Shown here: positions 24,359 to 33,949 of the stretch, piece after piece | Numbering within the stretch: the stretch's first letter is position 1 | Layout: each line of letters opens with the position of its first letter | DNA from: Roseomonas fluvialis | Lineage (GTDB): Bacteria; Pseudomonadota; Alphaproteobacteria; Acetobacterales; Acetobacteraceae | Direction of reading: 5' to 3' | DNA length: 64,000 nucleotides | Assembly: GCF_022846615.1 (NCBI RefSeq) | Contig: NZ_AP025637.1 | Span: forward strand, 2,381,001-2,445,000 | Notes under the pieces: model-generated | Told to the model about the DNA's origin: nothing | Databases searched by the model: none | What the model saw: only the letters and a program-made list of their open reading frames with translations | Position numbers and translations under genes: made by a program

Positions 24359-25677
24359 TGGGTGGCAATGTCCTCGAGCCCGGCCAGGCGGCTTGGATCC
24401 TGTTCGGCGTGTTCTTCACGCTGCTGGCGCTGCGCGTGCCGGTTGCGGTGGCGCTTGGCCTCGCGTGCCTGCCAGTGATGGCACTCGAGCCCCGCCTGGG
24501 GCCGATGACGCTGATGCAGGAGACGTTCAACGCCTATAACTCCTTCATCCTGCTGGCGGTGCCCTTCTTCCTGCTGACCGCGAACCTGATGAATGTGGGC
24601 GGCATCACCGATAGGCTCATGCGCCTGTCGCGCACCATGGTCGGGCATTTCCCGGGCGGGCTGGCGCAGATCAACGTGGTGCTGTCGTTCTTCTTCGCGG
24701 GCATCTCCGGATCCTCGACTGCAGACGCAGCGTCGCAATCCAAGATCTTCATCGAGGCCCAGCGCAAGGAAGGCTACGACGACAGCTTCTCGGTCGCGAT
24801 CACCGCAGTCTCGGCGGTGTTGGCCGTCATCATCCCGCCCTCGATCCTGATGATCGTCTGGGGCGGCGTGCTGACCACCTCGATCGGCGCACTGTTCCTC
24901 GCCGGCATCATACCGGGCGCGCTGATCGCCGGCGTCCAGATGGCGACGGTGCACGCCTATGCGAAGCGCCGCGGCTACCCGACCTATCCGAAGGCCGCCT
25001 GGGGCGAGTTCGCGCGCGCCATCTTCGTCGCCGGCCCCGCGCTGATGACGCCGCTGATCATCATCGGCGGCAAGGTCTTCGGCTGGTTCACCGCGACCGA
25101 GAGCGCGTGCATCGCCGTGCTCTATGCCGGCGCGCTATCGCTGTTCGTCTATCGCGAGATGGGACTGCGCGAATTCTGGGGTGCGCTGGGCGAGACCGGG
25201 CGCCTCGCTGCCGTTACGCTGTTCTGCGTCGGCACCGCATCCGCCTTTGGCTGGCTGCTGGCCTATTACAAGATACCCGAGGCGATCCTCACCGGCGTCT
25301 CGGCCTGGGGCATGGGGAAGATCGCGACGGGCTTTTTCGTGGCGGCGGTGTTCCTGGTGGTGGGCTGCTTCCTCGATGCGATCCCCTCCATCATCATCGT
25401 CGGCGCCATCCTTCAGCCGCTGACGGCGGCGGTCGGCATCGACCCGGTACACTTTGCGATGATCGGCATCATCAGCCTCGCCTTCGGACTGGTCACGCCA
25501 CCCTATGGGCTCTGCCTGATGATCGCCTGCCACGTGGCCGGGATGCGGATGATGGACGCGCTCAAGGACACATTCATCATGCTGATCCCGATGTTTGTGG
25601 TGCTGGTGCTGGTGATCATGTGGCCGGAGGTAACGCTGTTCCTGCCGCGGCTGGTATCGCCGGAATTCCTCGACTGA
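24358..25677 (+). CDS. dctM: TRAP transporter large permease, DctM type
   Basis: A 439-residue polytopic permease starting MGGNVLEPGQAAWILFG at 24358. Family motifs are FNAYNSFILLAVPFFLLTAN, FFFAGISGSSTADAASQSK, IIPPSILMIVWGGVLTTS and GLVTPPYGLCLMIACHVAG. It uses the ion gradient to import the acid delivered by the DctP protein of the same operon. The downstream glycosyltransferase starts 118 bases later. Confidence 0.92.
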   Translation: MGGNVLEPGQAAWILFGVFFTLLALRVPVAVALGLACLPVMALEPRLGPMTLMQETFNAYNSFILLAVPFFLLTANLMNVGGITDRLMRLSRTMVGHFPGGLAQINVVLSFFFAGISGSSTADAASQSKIFIEAQRKEGYDDSFSVAITAVSAVLAVIIPPSILMIVWGGVLTTSIGALFLAGIIPGALIAGVQMATVHAYAKRRGYPTYPKAAWGEFARAIFVAGPALMTPLIIIGGKVFGWFTATESACIAVLYAGALSLFVYREMGLREFWGALGETGRLAAVTLFCVGTASAFGWLLAYYKIPEAILTGVSAWGMGKIATGFFVAAVFLVVGCFLDAIPSIIIVGAILQPLTAAVGIDPVHFAMIGIISLAFGLVTPPYGLCLMIACHVAGMRMMDALKDTFIMLIPMFVVLVLVIMWPEVTLFLPRLVSPEFLD

Positions 25678-25795
25678 CGCCGGTGGTTGCGGGGCGCAGG
25701 GTTGCTTGACCTCGCGCCGGCCACGCCTCAGGTTGCCGCGCCAAGGCGCCACGATCCGGCGCGGACTGCCTCGCCTGGAACGGACTACGCCGCTG

Positions 25796-27145
25796 ATGCC
25801 CTCCGACCGTTCGCCGCGCATCTTCATCGATGGCTACAACCTGGCCCTCGAACAGGGGACGGGTGTGGCGACCTATGCGCGAAATCTGTCCTTCTGCCTG
25901 CGCGACATGGGTGCCGAGGTCGGCGTGTTGTACGGCACCAGGACCTCGACCATCAGCACGAATTCACTGATCCGCGAGATCGCCTTCTTCGACCCGCGCG
26001 TGGGTCAGCCGTCCAAGATCACCCAGGCCGCGGGCGCGATGCGCCGTGCGCTCAGCAGCCCCTTCGGCGAGATCGCGACCCAGGTGCCCATCACCGGGCG
26101 CGTCGTGCGCGACACCTTCAAGTCCCGCCTGCCGCATTTCGACCATGTCTGGAACGTGCAGAACCTGTTCGAGATGCAGCGGCTGCACTTCAAGCTCTAT
26201 CGCAACCGCATGAACGTGTATTTCCGGCAGGCGCCGCAGATCATGCACTGGACCTATCCGCTGGCGATCAAGGTGCGCGGTGCAAAGAACGTCTACACCA
26301 TGCACGATTTGGTGCCGTTGCGCCTGCCCTACACCACGCTCGACAACAAGCGCATTTACTTCCGCCTCACGCAGCAGCTGGCGCGCCGCAGCGACCACAT
26401 CATCACCGTCAGCGAGGCCTCCAAGCGCGACATCGTCAGCCTGCTCGGCGTGCCCGAGGAGAAGGTCTCGAATACCTACCAGGCGGTCGACATCCCGGCG
26501 CCCTACGCCCAGAAGCCCCTGACGGATGTGAAATCCGAGATCGAGGGCACCTTCGGCCTCACCTATCAGAAGTACTTCCTGTTCTTCGGCGCCATCGAAC
26601 CGAAGAAGAACGTCGGCCGCATGATCGAGGCCTACCTCGCCTCGGGCGTGCAGGATCCGCTTGTTATCGTCGGCAAGAAGGCCTGGCAGTCGAGCGAGGA
26701 GCTGCGTCTGCTGTTCGGCAACGATCATGTCCGCTACCTGTTTACGCAGGACGGCGTGACGCAGCAGCGGCATCGTGTGCAGCAACTCGACTACGCGCCG
26801 TTCCCCCTGCTCGTCAGCCTGATCCGGGGCGCGAAGGCGGTGCTGTTCCCATCCCTGTACGAAGGCTTCGGTCTGCCGGCGCTGGAGGCGATGCTGCTGG
26901 GCACGCCGGTGCTGACCTCCAACACTTCCTCGATGCCCGAGGTGGTGGGCGCTGCCGCCATGAAGGCGGACCCCTACGACGTGCGGGCCCTGGTCGAGGG
27001 GATTCGCGCGCTCGACACCGATGCCGACTTGCGCGGCCGGCTGTCACAGGCCGGGCCTGGCCAGGCCGCGCTGTTTTCACCGGAGCGCTATCGGGTGCGG
27101 CTGCGTGACGCTTATGCCAAGATGGGCGTCACCATCGACACCTGA
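25796..27145 (+). CDS. Glycosyltransferase family 4-type protein
   Basis: A 449-residue GT-B glycosyltransferase. I take ATG 25796 (MPSDRSPRIFIDGYNLALEQ) as start; the frame is open to a TTG at 25706, but that leader looks non-coding and no start has a strong ribosome site. The N-terminal domain contains YNLALEQGTGVATYARNL. The C-terminal nucleotide-sugar domain has FFGAIEPKKNVGRMIEAYL and the E-x7-E motif EGFGLPALE (E356, E364). It probably transfers a sugar onto a polysaccharide or glycan in the cytosol. It is followed by a second GT, 36 bases on. Confidence 0.88.
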   Translation: MPSDRSPRIFIDGYNLALEQGTGVATYARNLSFCLRDMGAEVGVLYGTRTSTISTNSLIREIAFFDPRVGQPSKITQAAGAMRRALSSPFGEIATQVPITGRVVRDTFKSRLPHFDHVWNVQNLFEMQRLHFKLYRNRMNVYFRQAPQIMHWTYPLAIKVRGAKNVYTMHDLVPLRLPYTTLDNKRIYFRLTQQLARRSDHIITVSEASKRDIVSLLGVPEEKVSNTYQAVDIPAPYAQKPLTDVKSEIEGTFGLTYQKYFLFFGAIEPKKNVGRMIEAYLASGVQDPLVIVGKKAWQSSEELRLLFGNDHVRYLFTQDGVTQQRHRVQQLDYAPFPLLVSLIRGAKAVLFPSLYEGFGLPALEAMLLGTPVLTSNTSSMPEVVGAAAMKADPYDVRALVEGIRALDTDADLRGRLSQAGPGQAALFSPERYRVRLRDAYAKMGVTIDT

Positions 27146-27146
27146 C

Positions 27147-27166
27147 GCCGGGCCGCGCGCCCCGGC
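27147..27166. terminator. Short hairpin between the two glycosyltransferase genes
   Basis: GCCGGG (27147-27152) and CCCGGC (27161-27166) can pair in the 36-base gap. It could attenuate the downstream gene, but the stem is short. Confidence 0.25.
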
Positions 27167-27181
27167 TCCACGAGGACATGC

Positions 27182-29374
27182 ATGGACGGGCAACGCCAGG
27201 ACCCAACCCCCGATGACCGGCTCCGCCAGGCCGATGCGCTGCGCGACCAGCGCCTGTGGGATGCCGCGGCCACCGCCTATCGTCGCCACCTTGAACGGAA
27301 CCCCGAGGATTGGCGCGCGCAGCTCCAGCTCGGCCACTGCCTGAAGGAATCAGGCGACCCGTCGGCAGCGCTGGTTGCCTATCGCGCGGCGGAAGCACTG
27401 GCAGCCAACAACCCCGACATCCACCTGCAGATCGGCCATGCGCTGAAGCTCACCGGCAATGCCGCGCAGGCCTGGCGGTCCTATGCTCGCGCGCTGGAGC
27501 TCGACCCGGCGAACGAGGAAGCCTCGCGCGAGGCCGCCGCCCTGTCGCGCCTCGCCTCGCCAATGGTGCTATCGCCGCCAACACCTGGCCAGGCGGTTCA
27601 GGTGGTCTTCGACACCTCCGACCTGATGGCGTATTTCCGTTCTGATCGGACGCCCACCGGCATCCAGCGCGTGCAGCTCAGCATCACTGCGCGGGCCCTG
27701 CTCGACCCGATCGAAGGCGTGGCTACGGTTGCGGTCGCCTTCGATACCGCCTCGGGCGGGTGGCGCGAGATCAGACGCGACCTGTTCCTGCGCCTATGGC
27801 GTCTGTCGCGGATCGGCGGCGACCCGCTGGCGCCGGACTGGGCAGAGGCGATTGCCACGCTCGAGGCGGCGCTGCAGGGCGGCGAAGAGTTCGCCTTCGC
27901 GCCGGGGGCAAGCCTGGTGAACCTCGGCACATCCTGGTGGATCCCGGACTACTTTCTGCGGGTGCGCAACGCCGCGCGGCTCTACGGCGTACGCTACGTG
28001 CCGCTGATCTACGACTGCATTCCGCTGGTTGCACCCGAACACTGCCAGCAGCTGCTGGTCGAACAATTCGCGGACTGGTTCTCTGGCATGGTCGCGCTCT
28101 CGGATTCCGCTCTCGCCATCTCGGAATGGTCGGCCGCCGATGCCCGCCGCCTGGCGCGCGAAGTGGCCCCGCAGCGCCAATTCGACGTGACCGTGGTGCG
28201 CCTCGACGCGGATCTGCGGCGCGAGTTGGGACCGACGACCCAGCATGACTGGCCGGAGCGCCCCGACCTGCCGGCCGCGCACGAGCCCTTCGTGCTGTGC
28301 GTCGGTACGATCGAGAGCCGCAAGAACCATCTGATGCTATTCCACGCTTGGCTAACGCTGCTGCGCAAGCACGGCGCCGCACGCGTGCCGCGCCTGGTGT
28401 GCATCGGGAAGGCCGGCTGGCTGGCCGAGGCGGCAATGACGCTGTGGCAGCGATCGCCAGCGCTGCAGGCCAAGGTCTCGATCGCGCATGGAGTGCCCGA
28501 CGTGGCGCTCGCCGCGCTGTATGATCGCGCGATGTTCACCGTCACGAACAGTTTCTACGAGGGCTGGGGCCTGCCGGTCACCGAAAGCCTGTCCTTCGGC
28601 CGCGTGCCGCTGGTCGCGCGCAACACGTCGCTGACCGAGGCCGGCGGAGATGCTGCCGTCTACTTCGAGTCGATGAACGAGCCCGACCTGGTGGCACAGC
28701 TCGAGATGTTGATCTTCGACACGGCGGAACGCGAGCGCCGCGAAGCGAACATCGCCACTTCCGCGCGCCTGCGCAGCTGGGGCGATGTCGCGGACCAGGT
28801 CATGCGCGAGGTCGCCGCGCATGCCGGCAAGCCCGCCTCGACGCAGCGCATGGCGCTGGTCCCCGGCGAGACCTATGCCCTGGGCCTGCAGGGCGGGGGC
28901 CAGCCAAGCCGGGCCAAGGCCGTCAGCGACCTGATGCGCGACGGGCTGAACTGGTGCGCGCGCGAGCATTGGGGCGTCTGGACGCGCCCCGGTGTGGCGC
29001 GATTGCGGTTGACGCTGCCCGAGGACGCGCCGATTGGGCCGGTGCGCGTCTATCTCGGGCTGCTTGGCCCGGCTTCGGCTGTCACGGTCGGTCTGCGCGC
29101 CTTCGGTGTGAATGCCGCGCCGCCGGCCTTCGTGAGTGTCGCACTCACGGCCTATGCGCCGCAGACCTGTGTGATCGAGGTCGCGGAGCCTGGCCGCGAG
29201 ATCCTGGTCGAGATCGATGGCGGCAAGGGGGTCGCGCTCGGTACGCCCGAGCGGCCTGATAGCCGCATCGCCGGGGCCGGCGTGACCTGCGCGATGATCT
29301 GCGCGGTGGACGACATCGCGGCCAGGGTCGATTTCCTGGAACGCCATGCATTCCGCGTTCTCCGTCCGGAATAG
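27182..29374 (+). CDS. Large glycosyltransferase with N-terminal TPR-like repeats and extra C-terminal domain
   Basis: A 730-residue protein. Residues about 10-125 are TPR-like helical repeats (AATAYRRHLERNPEDWRAQL, AAQAWRSYARALELDPANE). Residues about 135-570 are a GT-B glycosyltransferase with SDRTPTGIQRVQL, VGTIESRKNHLMLFHAW and the E-x7-E motif EGWGLPVTE (E460, E468). The last 150 residues form a separate domain of short beta-strand-like stretches that I do not recognise. The layout suggests a processive or protein-modifying glycosyltransferase whose TPRs hold a partner. It follows a related GT and is likely co-transcribed. Confidence 0.88.
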   Translation: MDGQRQDPTPDDRLRQADALRDQRLWDAAATAYRRHLERNPEDWRAQLQLGHCLKESGDPSAALVAYRAAEALAANNPDIHLQIGHALKLTGNAAQAWRSYARALELDPANEEASREAAALSRLASPMVLSPPTPGQAVQVVFDTSDLMAYFRSDRTPTGIQRVQLSITARALLDPIEGVATVAVAFDTASGGWREIRRDLFLRLWRLSRIGGDPLAPDWAEAIATLEAALQGGEEFAFAPGASLVNLGTSWWIPDYFLRVRNAARLYGVRYVPLIYDCIPLVAPEHCQQLLVEQFADWFSGMVALSDSALAISEWSAADARRLAREVAPQRQFDVTVVRLDADLRRELGPTTQHDWPERPDLPAAHEPFVLCVGTIESRKNHLMLFHAWLTLLRKHGAARVPRLVCIGKAGWLAEAAMTLWQRSPALQAKVSIAHGVPDVALAALYDRAMFTVTNSFYEGWGLPVTESLSFGRVPLVARNTSLTEAGGDAAVYFESMNEPDLVAQLEMLIFDTAERERREANIATSARLRSWGDVADQVMREVAAHAGKPASTQRMALVPGETYALGLQGGGQPSRAKAVSDLMRDGLNWCAREHWGVWTRPGVARLRLTLPEDAPIGPVRVYLGLLGPASAVTVGLRAFGVNAAPPAFVSVALTAYAPQTCVIEVAEPGREILVEIDGGKGVALGTPERPDSRIAGAGVTCAMICAVDDIAARVDFLERHAFRVLRPE

Positions 29375-29460
29375 TCCACGCCTTGCGTCGGGGCCGTCCA
29401 GGCGCCAGAACGCGGCATCGATACCGCCCGGCTCAGGGCGGCCATAATGGGAGCAGGATC

Positions 29461-30672
29461 ATGTCGACGAACAGGATCGCGCGGCGCAGCCTGATGCTCG
29501 GCGGCGCCGGCGTGCTTGGCGCGCCACTCGTGGCAGGCGCTCAGGCGCCCGCGGTGAAGCTGGGCATCCTCCAGCCGGTCACCGGCGCTTTATCGCAGGA
29601 TGGCGAATACGGGCGTCTCGGCGCCGAACTCGCAATCGCCGAGATCAACGCCGGCGGCGGCATCCGCGCCTTGGGCGGTGCGCGCATCGAGACGGTGTTC
29701 GGAGATGCGCGGTCGAACCCCGAGGGTGGCGTCGCCGAGGTCGAGAAGATGCAGGCCGAGGGCGTCACCGCCATCGTCGGCGGCTTCGCCAGCCCGATCT
29801 GCCTCGCGGCCTCGCAGGCGGCGTCGCGCTACGATCTCCCCTATGTGGTCGATGTCGGCGTGTCCGACCAGATCGTCAGCCGCGGCCTCAGCAACACCTT
29901 CCGCTTCGGCCCCGGCTTCGGCGTGGTGACGCAGACCGCGCTCGACAACCTGGTTGCGCTGAACGACGCGGCGGGCAAGCCGTCGCGCACCGTGGTGATC
30001 GTGCATGAGGACGGGCTGTTCGGCTCGGGCATGGCGCGGCTGCTGAACACCGAACTCCCCAAGCGCGGCTTCGAGGTGCTCGAGACCATCGCCCACCCGA
30101 CCCCGGCGCGCGACATGAACAACGTCGCGCTGCGCATCCGGTCGCTGCGGCCGGACCTGGTGATCCCGTCGTCGTACTATGCGGAATTCGTGCTGCTCAG
30201 TCGCACCATGCAGCAGCAGCGCATCCGCCCGAAGGGCATCTACTGCGTGCTGAATGGTGCTGCGTCCAACTATCGCTTCGTGCGCGAATTCCCCGATGCG
30301 GCGAACCTGGTGATGGACTGCAACCACTGGCCCGACCCGCGCAAGCCGCGCACCGCGGAATTGCGCCGCGCTGTCGAGGCGCAGAACCGCTTCTGGCTGT
30401 ATAACGTGCCGTTGAACTACTCCGCGGTGATGCTCGTGGCCGATGCGCTGGAGCGCGCCGGGCGCAACGACCGCGCCGCGCTGACCACCGCGCTGGCCGC
30501 GACCGATGGCGCCTTCACGAAGCACATCATGCCCTATGGCCCGACGCGCTTCGTCAATGGCCAGAACCAGGCTGGCGCACCGGTCAACACGCAGGTGCAG
30601 GGCGGCGACATCAAGGTGATCTTCCCCCGCGATTTCGCCGACGCGCAGCCCGTTTATCCCGTCACTGGCTGA
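29461..30672 (+). CDS. Branched-chain amino-acid-type ABC transporter substrate-binding protein
   Basis: A 403-residue periplasmic type I binding protein starting at ATG 29461. The signal STNRIARRSLMLGGAGVLG contains a twin-arginine-like RRSLMLGG. The mature protein starts VKLGILQPVTGALSQDGEYG, the LivJ/UrtA-like ligand region, and continues with GGGIRALGGARIETVFGDA. It is the first gene of a Liv-type operon followed 2 bases later by the LivH permease. The ligand could be an amino acid, amide, purine or aromatic acid; downstream enzymes favour a heterocycle or amide. Confidence 0.9.
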   Translation: MSTNRIARRSLMLGGAGVLGAPLVAGAQAPAVKLGILQPVTGALSQDGEYGRLGAELAIAEINAGGGIRALGGARIETVFGDARSNPEGGVAEVEKMQAEGVTAIVGGFASPICLAASQAASRYDLPYVVDVGVSDQIVSRGLSNTFRFGPGFGVVTQTALDNLVALNDAAGKPSRTVVIVHEDGLFGSGMARLLNTELPKRGFEVLETIAHPTPARDMNNVALRIRSLRPDLVIPSSYYAEFVLLSRTMQQQRIRPKGIYCVLNGAASNYRFVREFPDAANLVMDCNHWPDPRKPRTAELRRAVEAQNRFWLYNVPLNYSAVMLVADALERAGRNDRAALTTALAATDGAFTKHIMPYGPTRFVNGQNQAGAPVNTQVQGGDIKVIFPRDFADAQPVYPVTG

Positions 30673-30674
30673 GC

Positions 30675-31550
30675 GTGGGCTTCCCGCCGGACATCATCCT
30701 GGAGGCCGTGCTGAACGGCCTCCTGACTGGGGCCGTCTATGGGCTGGTGGCGCTCGGCCTCACGCTGGTCTACGGCGTGCTGCATATCATCAACTTCGCT
30801 CATGGCGCGCTGCTGACGGCGGCAATGTATGCCGCCTATGTGGCGCGCGCGTCCTTCGGCGTGGACCCCTATGTCGCGGCGTTGCCCCTGGCCGCGCTGT
30901 TCTTCGGCGTGGGGTACCTGGTGCAGCGCCTGGTGATCGGCCCGGCCAGCCGGGGCAAGGACGAGAACATTCTGCTGGTGACGCTCGGCCTGTCCATCAT
31001 CATCGAGAACTTGATGCTGGCGGTGTTCCGATCCGACACGCGCAGCATCGACGTGCCCTATGCGATGGAGGTTATCGAGTTCGGCCCGGCGCTGCTGTCC
31101 TACCCGCGCGTCATCGGCTTCGGCGCGACCATCCTGGTGGGCATCGCGCTGTTCGTGCTGATGCGCTTCACCGCGACCGGCAAGGCGATCCGCGCGGTGG
31201 CGAAGGAACGCACCGGGGCGGCGCTGGTGGGCATCGACGTCGCGCATATCTACGCCGTGACCTTCGGGATCGGCACCGCGTGCCTGGCGATCTCGGCGGC
31301 GCTGCTGCTGCCGTCGTTCTATGTCTCGCCGCGGGTGGGCAATGCCTTCGTGCTGGTGGCCTTCACCATCGTGGTGCTGGGCGGCATGGGGTCGGTGGTG
31401 GGCGCGCTGGTCGGCGGGCTGGTGATCGGCGTGGTGGAGAGCCTGAGCGGCCTGTATCTCGGTGAGAGCCTGGGCCAGATCGGCATCTTCCTGATCTTCA
31501 TCCTGGTGCTACTGGTGCGCCCCACGGGCCTGTTCGGGGCGCGGGCATGA
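30675..31550 (+). CDS. livH: Branched-chain amino-acid-type ABC transporter permease, LivH type
   Basis: A 291-residue inner-membrane permease with a GTG start 2 bases after the binding-protein stop. Hydrophobic segments are typical of LivH, with LLTGAVYGLVALGLTLVYGV and INFAHGALLTAAMYAAY at the N-terminus and VVLGGMGSVVGALVGGLVIG near the C-terminus. The stop overlaps the livM start by 4 bases (ATGA). Confidence 0.92.
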   Translation: MGFPPDIILEAVLNGLLTGAVYGLVALGLTLVYGVLHIINFAHGALLTAAMYAAYVARASFGVDPYVAALPLAALFFGVGYLVQRLVIGPASRGKDENILLVTLGLSIIIENLMLAVFRSDTRSIDVPYAMEVIEFGPALLSYPRVIGFGATILVGIALFVLMRFTATGKAIRAVAKERTGAALVGIDVAHIYAVTFGIGTACLAISAALLLPSFYVSPRVGNAFVLVAFTIVVLGGMGSVVGALVGGLVIGVVESLSGLYLGESLGQIGIFLIFILVLLVRPTGLFGARA

Positions 31551-32491
31551 CCGGTCGGGACCTGCTGCCGATCGCCGTCTTCGCGCTGCTGGCGGCCTGC
31601 GTGCCGCTGTTCGTCACCAGCAACGTGGTGCTGAACTTCCTGGTCTTCACGCTGATCATCGCGCTGGCCGCGCAGGGGTGGAACCTGCTCGGTGGCTATG
31701 GCGGGCAGTATTCCTTCGGCCATGCGGCTTTCTTCGGCACGGGGGCGTATCTCACGGCGATCCTGCAGGTGCGCTATGGGATGAACGCCTATCCGGCCTT
31801 CGCGGCCGGCATCGCGCTGGCGGCGCTGGTCGGGCTGGCGATCGGCTTCATGGCGTTCCGATCCGGGCTGCGCGGGTCGTATTTCGCGCTGGTGACGCTG
31901 GCCTTCGCCGAAGTGTTCCGCGTGCTGGCGAATGCCTCGGAGGTCACCGGCGGCGCGGCCGGCATCCTGATCCGCCTGCGCGCCGACCCGATGAATTTCC
32001 AGTTTGCCGAACGCGGAACCTTCCTGTGGGTCGCGGCGGCGCTGGTGACGCTCGCGCTGCTCGCCACGCTTGCGCTGGAACGCTCCCGCCTCGGCGCGCA
32101 GCTGGTCGCGGTGCGGGAGAACGAAGCCGCGGCCCAGGCGCTCGGCGTCGACGTGCTGGCGGTCAAGCTGCGTGCCATCGTGTTGTCTGCGGGCATGACG
32201 GGGGCGGCGGGCGGGCTCTACGCGCAGTACTTCCTCTACCTCGACGCGCAGATTGCCTACGGCACCTGGATCTCGGTCGAGGCGCTGCTCGCGCCCATCG
32301 TCGGCGGTGCCGGCACGGTCTTCGGCCCGCTGCTCGGCGCCGTGATCCTGCACGGGCTGGCGGAGGCGACCAAGACCATCGCCGGGCGCATCCCGGGCAT
32401 CGACCTGGTGGTCTTCGGAATCGTGCTGATCCTGGTCGTGCGCTTCCCGCCGCGCGACATCCCCGGCCTGCTGAAGCGGTGGCGGCGATGA
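31547..32491 (+). CDS. livM: Branched-chain amino-acid-type ABC transporter permease, LivM type
   Basis: A 314-residue permease partner of LivH, with the LivM pattern NLLGGYGGQYSFGHAAFFGTG and a hydrophilic loop followed by LGAQLVAVRENEAAAQALGV, the EAA-like contact with the ATPases. It overlaps livH and livG by 4 bases at each end, implying strict coupling. Confidence 0.92.
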   Translation: MTGRDLLPIAVFALLAACVPLFVTSNVVLNFLVFTLIIALAAQGWNLLGGYGGQYSFGHAAFFGTGAYLTAILQVRYGMNAYPAFAAGIALAALVGLAIGFMAFRSGLRGSYFALVTLAFAEVFRVLANASEVTGGAAGILIRLRADPMNFQFAERGTFLWVAAALVTLALLATLALERSRLGAQLVAVRENEAAAQALGVDVLAVKLRAIVLSAGMTGAAGGLYAQYFLYLDAQIAYGTWISVEALLAPIVGGAGTVFGPLLGAVILHGLAEATKTIAGRIPGIDLVVFGIVLILVVRFPPRDIPGLLKRWRR

Positions 32492-33255
32492 CCGGCACCG
32501 GCCCCGACCCCGCCTTCCTGGCCGTGCGCGGCATCACCAAGCGCTTCGGCGGGTTGGTCGCGGTGAACGACGCGACGCTGGACGTCGCGGAGGGCTCCAT
32601 CACCGGCCTGATCGGCCCGAACGGCGCAGGCAAGACCACGCTGTTTGCCGTGGTGGCGGGCTTCGAGACGCCGACCTCGGGCCTGGTGATGCTGGAAGGC
32701 GAAGACATCACCGGCCGCAAGCCGCACGACCTGGCGCGTATGGGCCTCGCGCGCACCTTCCAGATCGTGCAGCCCTTCGCCGGGCTGTCGGTGCGCGAGA
32801 ACATCGCCGTCGGCGCCTTCCTGCGCGAAAGCCGGCGCGCCGCCGCTCTGGCTGTCGCTGAACAGGTCGCGGCGCAGGTCGGCTTGACGGACCAGCTCGA
32901 CAAGCCCGCCGCCGCGTTGACGGTGGCCGGGCGCAAGCGCCTGGAAGTGGCGCGCGCGCTGGCCACGCGCCCGAAGCTGGTGCTGCTCGATGAAGTGCTG
33001 GCGGGTCTGAACCCCTCCGAGGTCCGCGACATCGTCCCCGTAGTCCGCGCGATCCGCGACTCAGGCGTGACCGTGCTGATGATCGAACACGTTATGCAGG
33101 CCGTGATGAACCTGTGCGAGCGCGTGCACGTCCTGGCACAGGGACGCATCATCTGCTCCGGCACGCCAGCGGAAGTGGTCGCCGCGCCGCAGGTGATCGA
33201 GGCCTATCTCGGCCACGGCGCGGCCGCGCGGCTGCAGGGCGGCGCCCATGCTTGA
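32488..33255 (+). CDS. livG: Branched-chain amino-acid-type ABC transporter ATP-binding protein, LivG type
   Basis: A 255-residue ATPase starting MTGTGPDPAFLAVRGITKRF at 32488; the frame open from 31678 is a livM shadow. Walker A is GPNGAGKTT and Walker B LVLLDEVLAGLNPSE. The ABC signature is LTVAGRKRLEVARAL rather than LSGGQ, a known variation in this transporter class. It overlaps livF by 8 bases. It powers uptake of the ligand bound by the 29.5-kb binding protein. Confidence 0.92.
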   Translation: MTGTGPDPAFLAVRGITKRFGGLVAVNDATLDVAEGSITGLIGPNGAGKTTLFAVVAGFETPTSGLVMLEGEDITGRKPHDLARMGLARTFQIVQPFAGLSVRENIAVGAFLRESRRAAALAVAEQVAAQVGLTDQLDKPAAALTVAGRKRLEVARALATRPKLVLLDEVLAGLNPSEVRDIVPVVRAIRDSGVTVLMIEHVMQAVMNLCERVHVLAQGRIICSGTPAEVVAAPQVIEAYLGHGAAARLQGGAHA

Positions 33256-33949
33256 GATCCGCGGCCTCGAGGCCGGCTACGGCCTGGTCACCGTGCTGCG
33301 CGGCGTGGACCTGTCCGTCCCCGCCGGACGCATCGTGGCGGTGCTGGGTGCGAATGGCGCTGGCAAGACCACGCTGAACATGACCATCAGCGGCCTGGTG
33401 AAGGCGCGCGCCGGGTCCATCACCTTCGAGGGGCAGCGCATCGACGGGCTCTCGCCGCCCGCCATCGCCGCGGCCGGGCTCGTGCATGTGCCGGAAGGCC
33501 GCAAGATCTTCCCGAACCTGAGCGTGCGGGAAAACCTCGACCTCGGCGCCTATCGCCGCGCGGGTGCCAACCGCGCGCGCAACATGGACCGCGTCTTCGA
33601 CACCTTCCCGCGCCTGCGCGAACGTGCGCGGCAATTCGCCGGCACGCTCTCTGGCGGGGAACAGCAGATGCTGGCGATCGGCCGGGGCATGATGGCGGAA
33701 CCGCGGCTGCTGATCCTCGACGAGCCCTCGCTCGGCCTCTCGCCGCTGCTGGTCGAGGAGATGTTCGCGCTGATCCGCCGCCTGCACGCCGATGGCCTGG
33801 CGATCATGCTGGTCGAGCAGAACGTGGCGCAGAGCCTCGATGTCGCGGATGACGCGCATGTTCTCGAGAACGGCGCCTTCGCCATCAGCGGCACGGCGGC
33901 GCAGGTGCGCGCCGACCCGCATCTGCAACGCACCTATCTGGGCCTGTGA
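33248..33949 (+). CDS. livF: Branched-chain amino-acid-type ABC transporter ATP-binding protein, LivF type
   Basis: A 233-residue ATPase with Walker A GANGAGKTT, the LivF marker VPEGRKIFPNLSVRENL, ABC signature LSGGEQQMLAIGRGMM and Walker B LLILDEPSLGLSP. It pairs with LivG. Its stop overlaps the ATG of the isochorismatase-fold gene (TGATG), so that gene is part of the transport operon. Confidence 0.92.
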   Translation: MLEIRGLEAGYGLVTVLRGVDLSVPAGRIVAVLGANGAGKTTLNMTISGLVKARAGSITFEGQRIDGLSPPAIAAAGLVHVPEGRKIFPNLSVRENLDLGAYRRAGANRARNMDRVFDTFPRLRERARQFAGTLSGGEQQMLAIGRGMMAEPRLLILDEPSLGLSPLLVEEMFALIRRLHADGLAIMLVEQNVAQSLDVADDAHVLENGAFAISGTAAQVRADPHLQRTYLGL

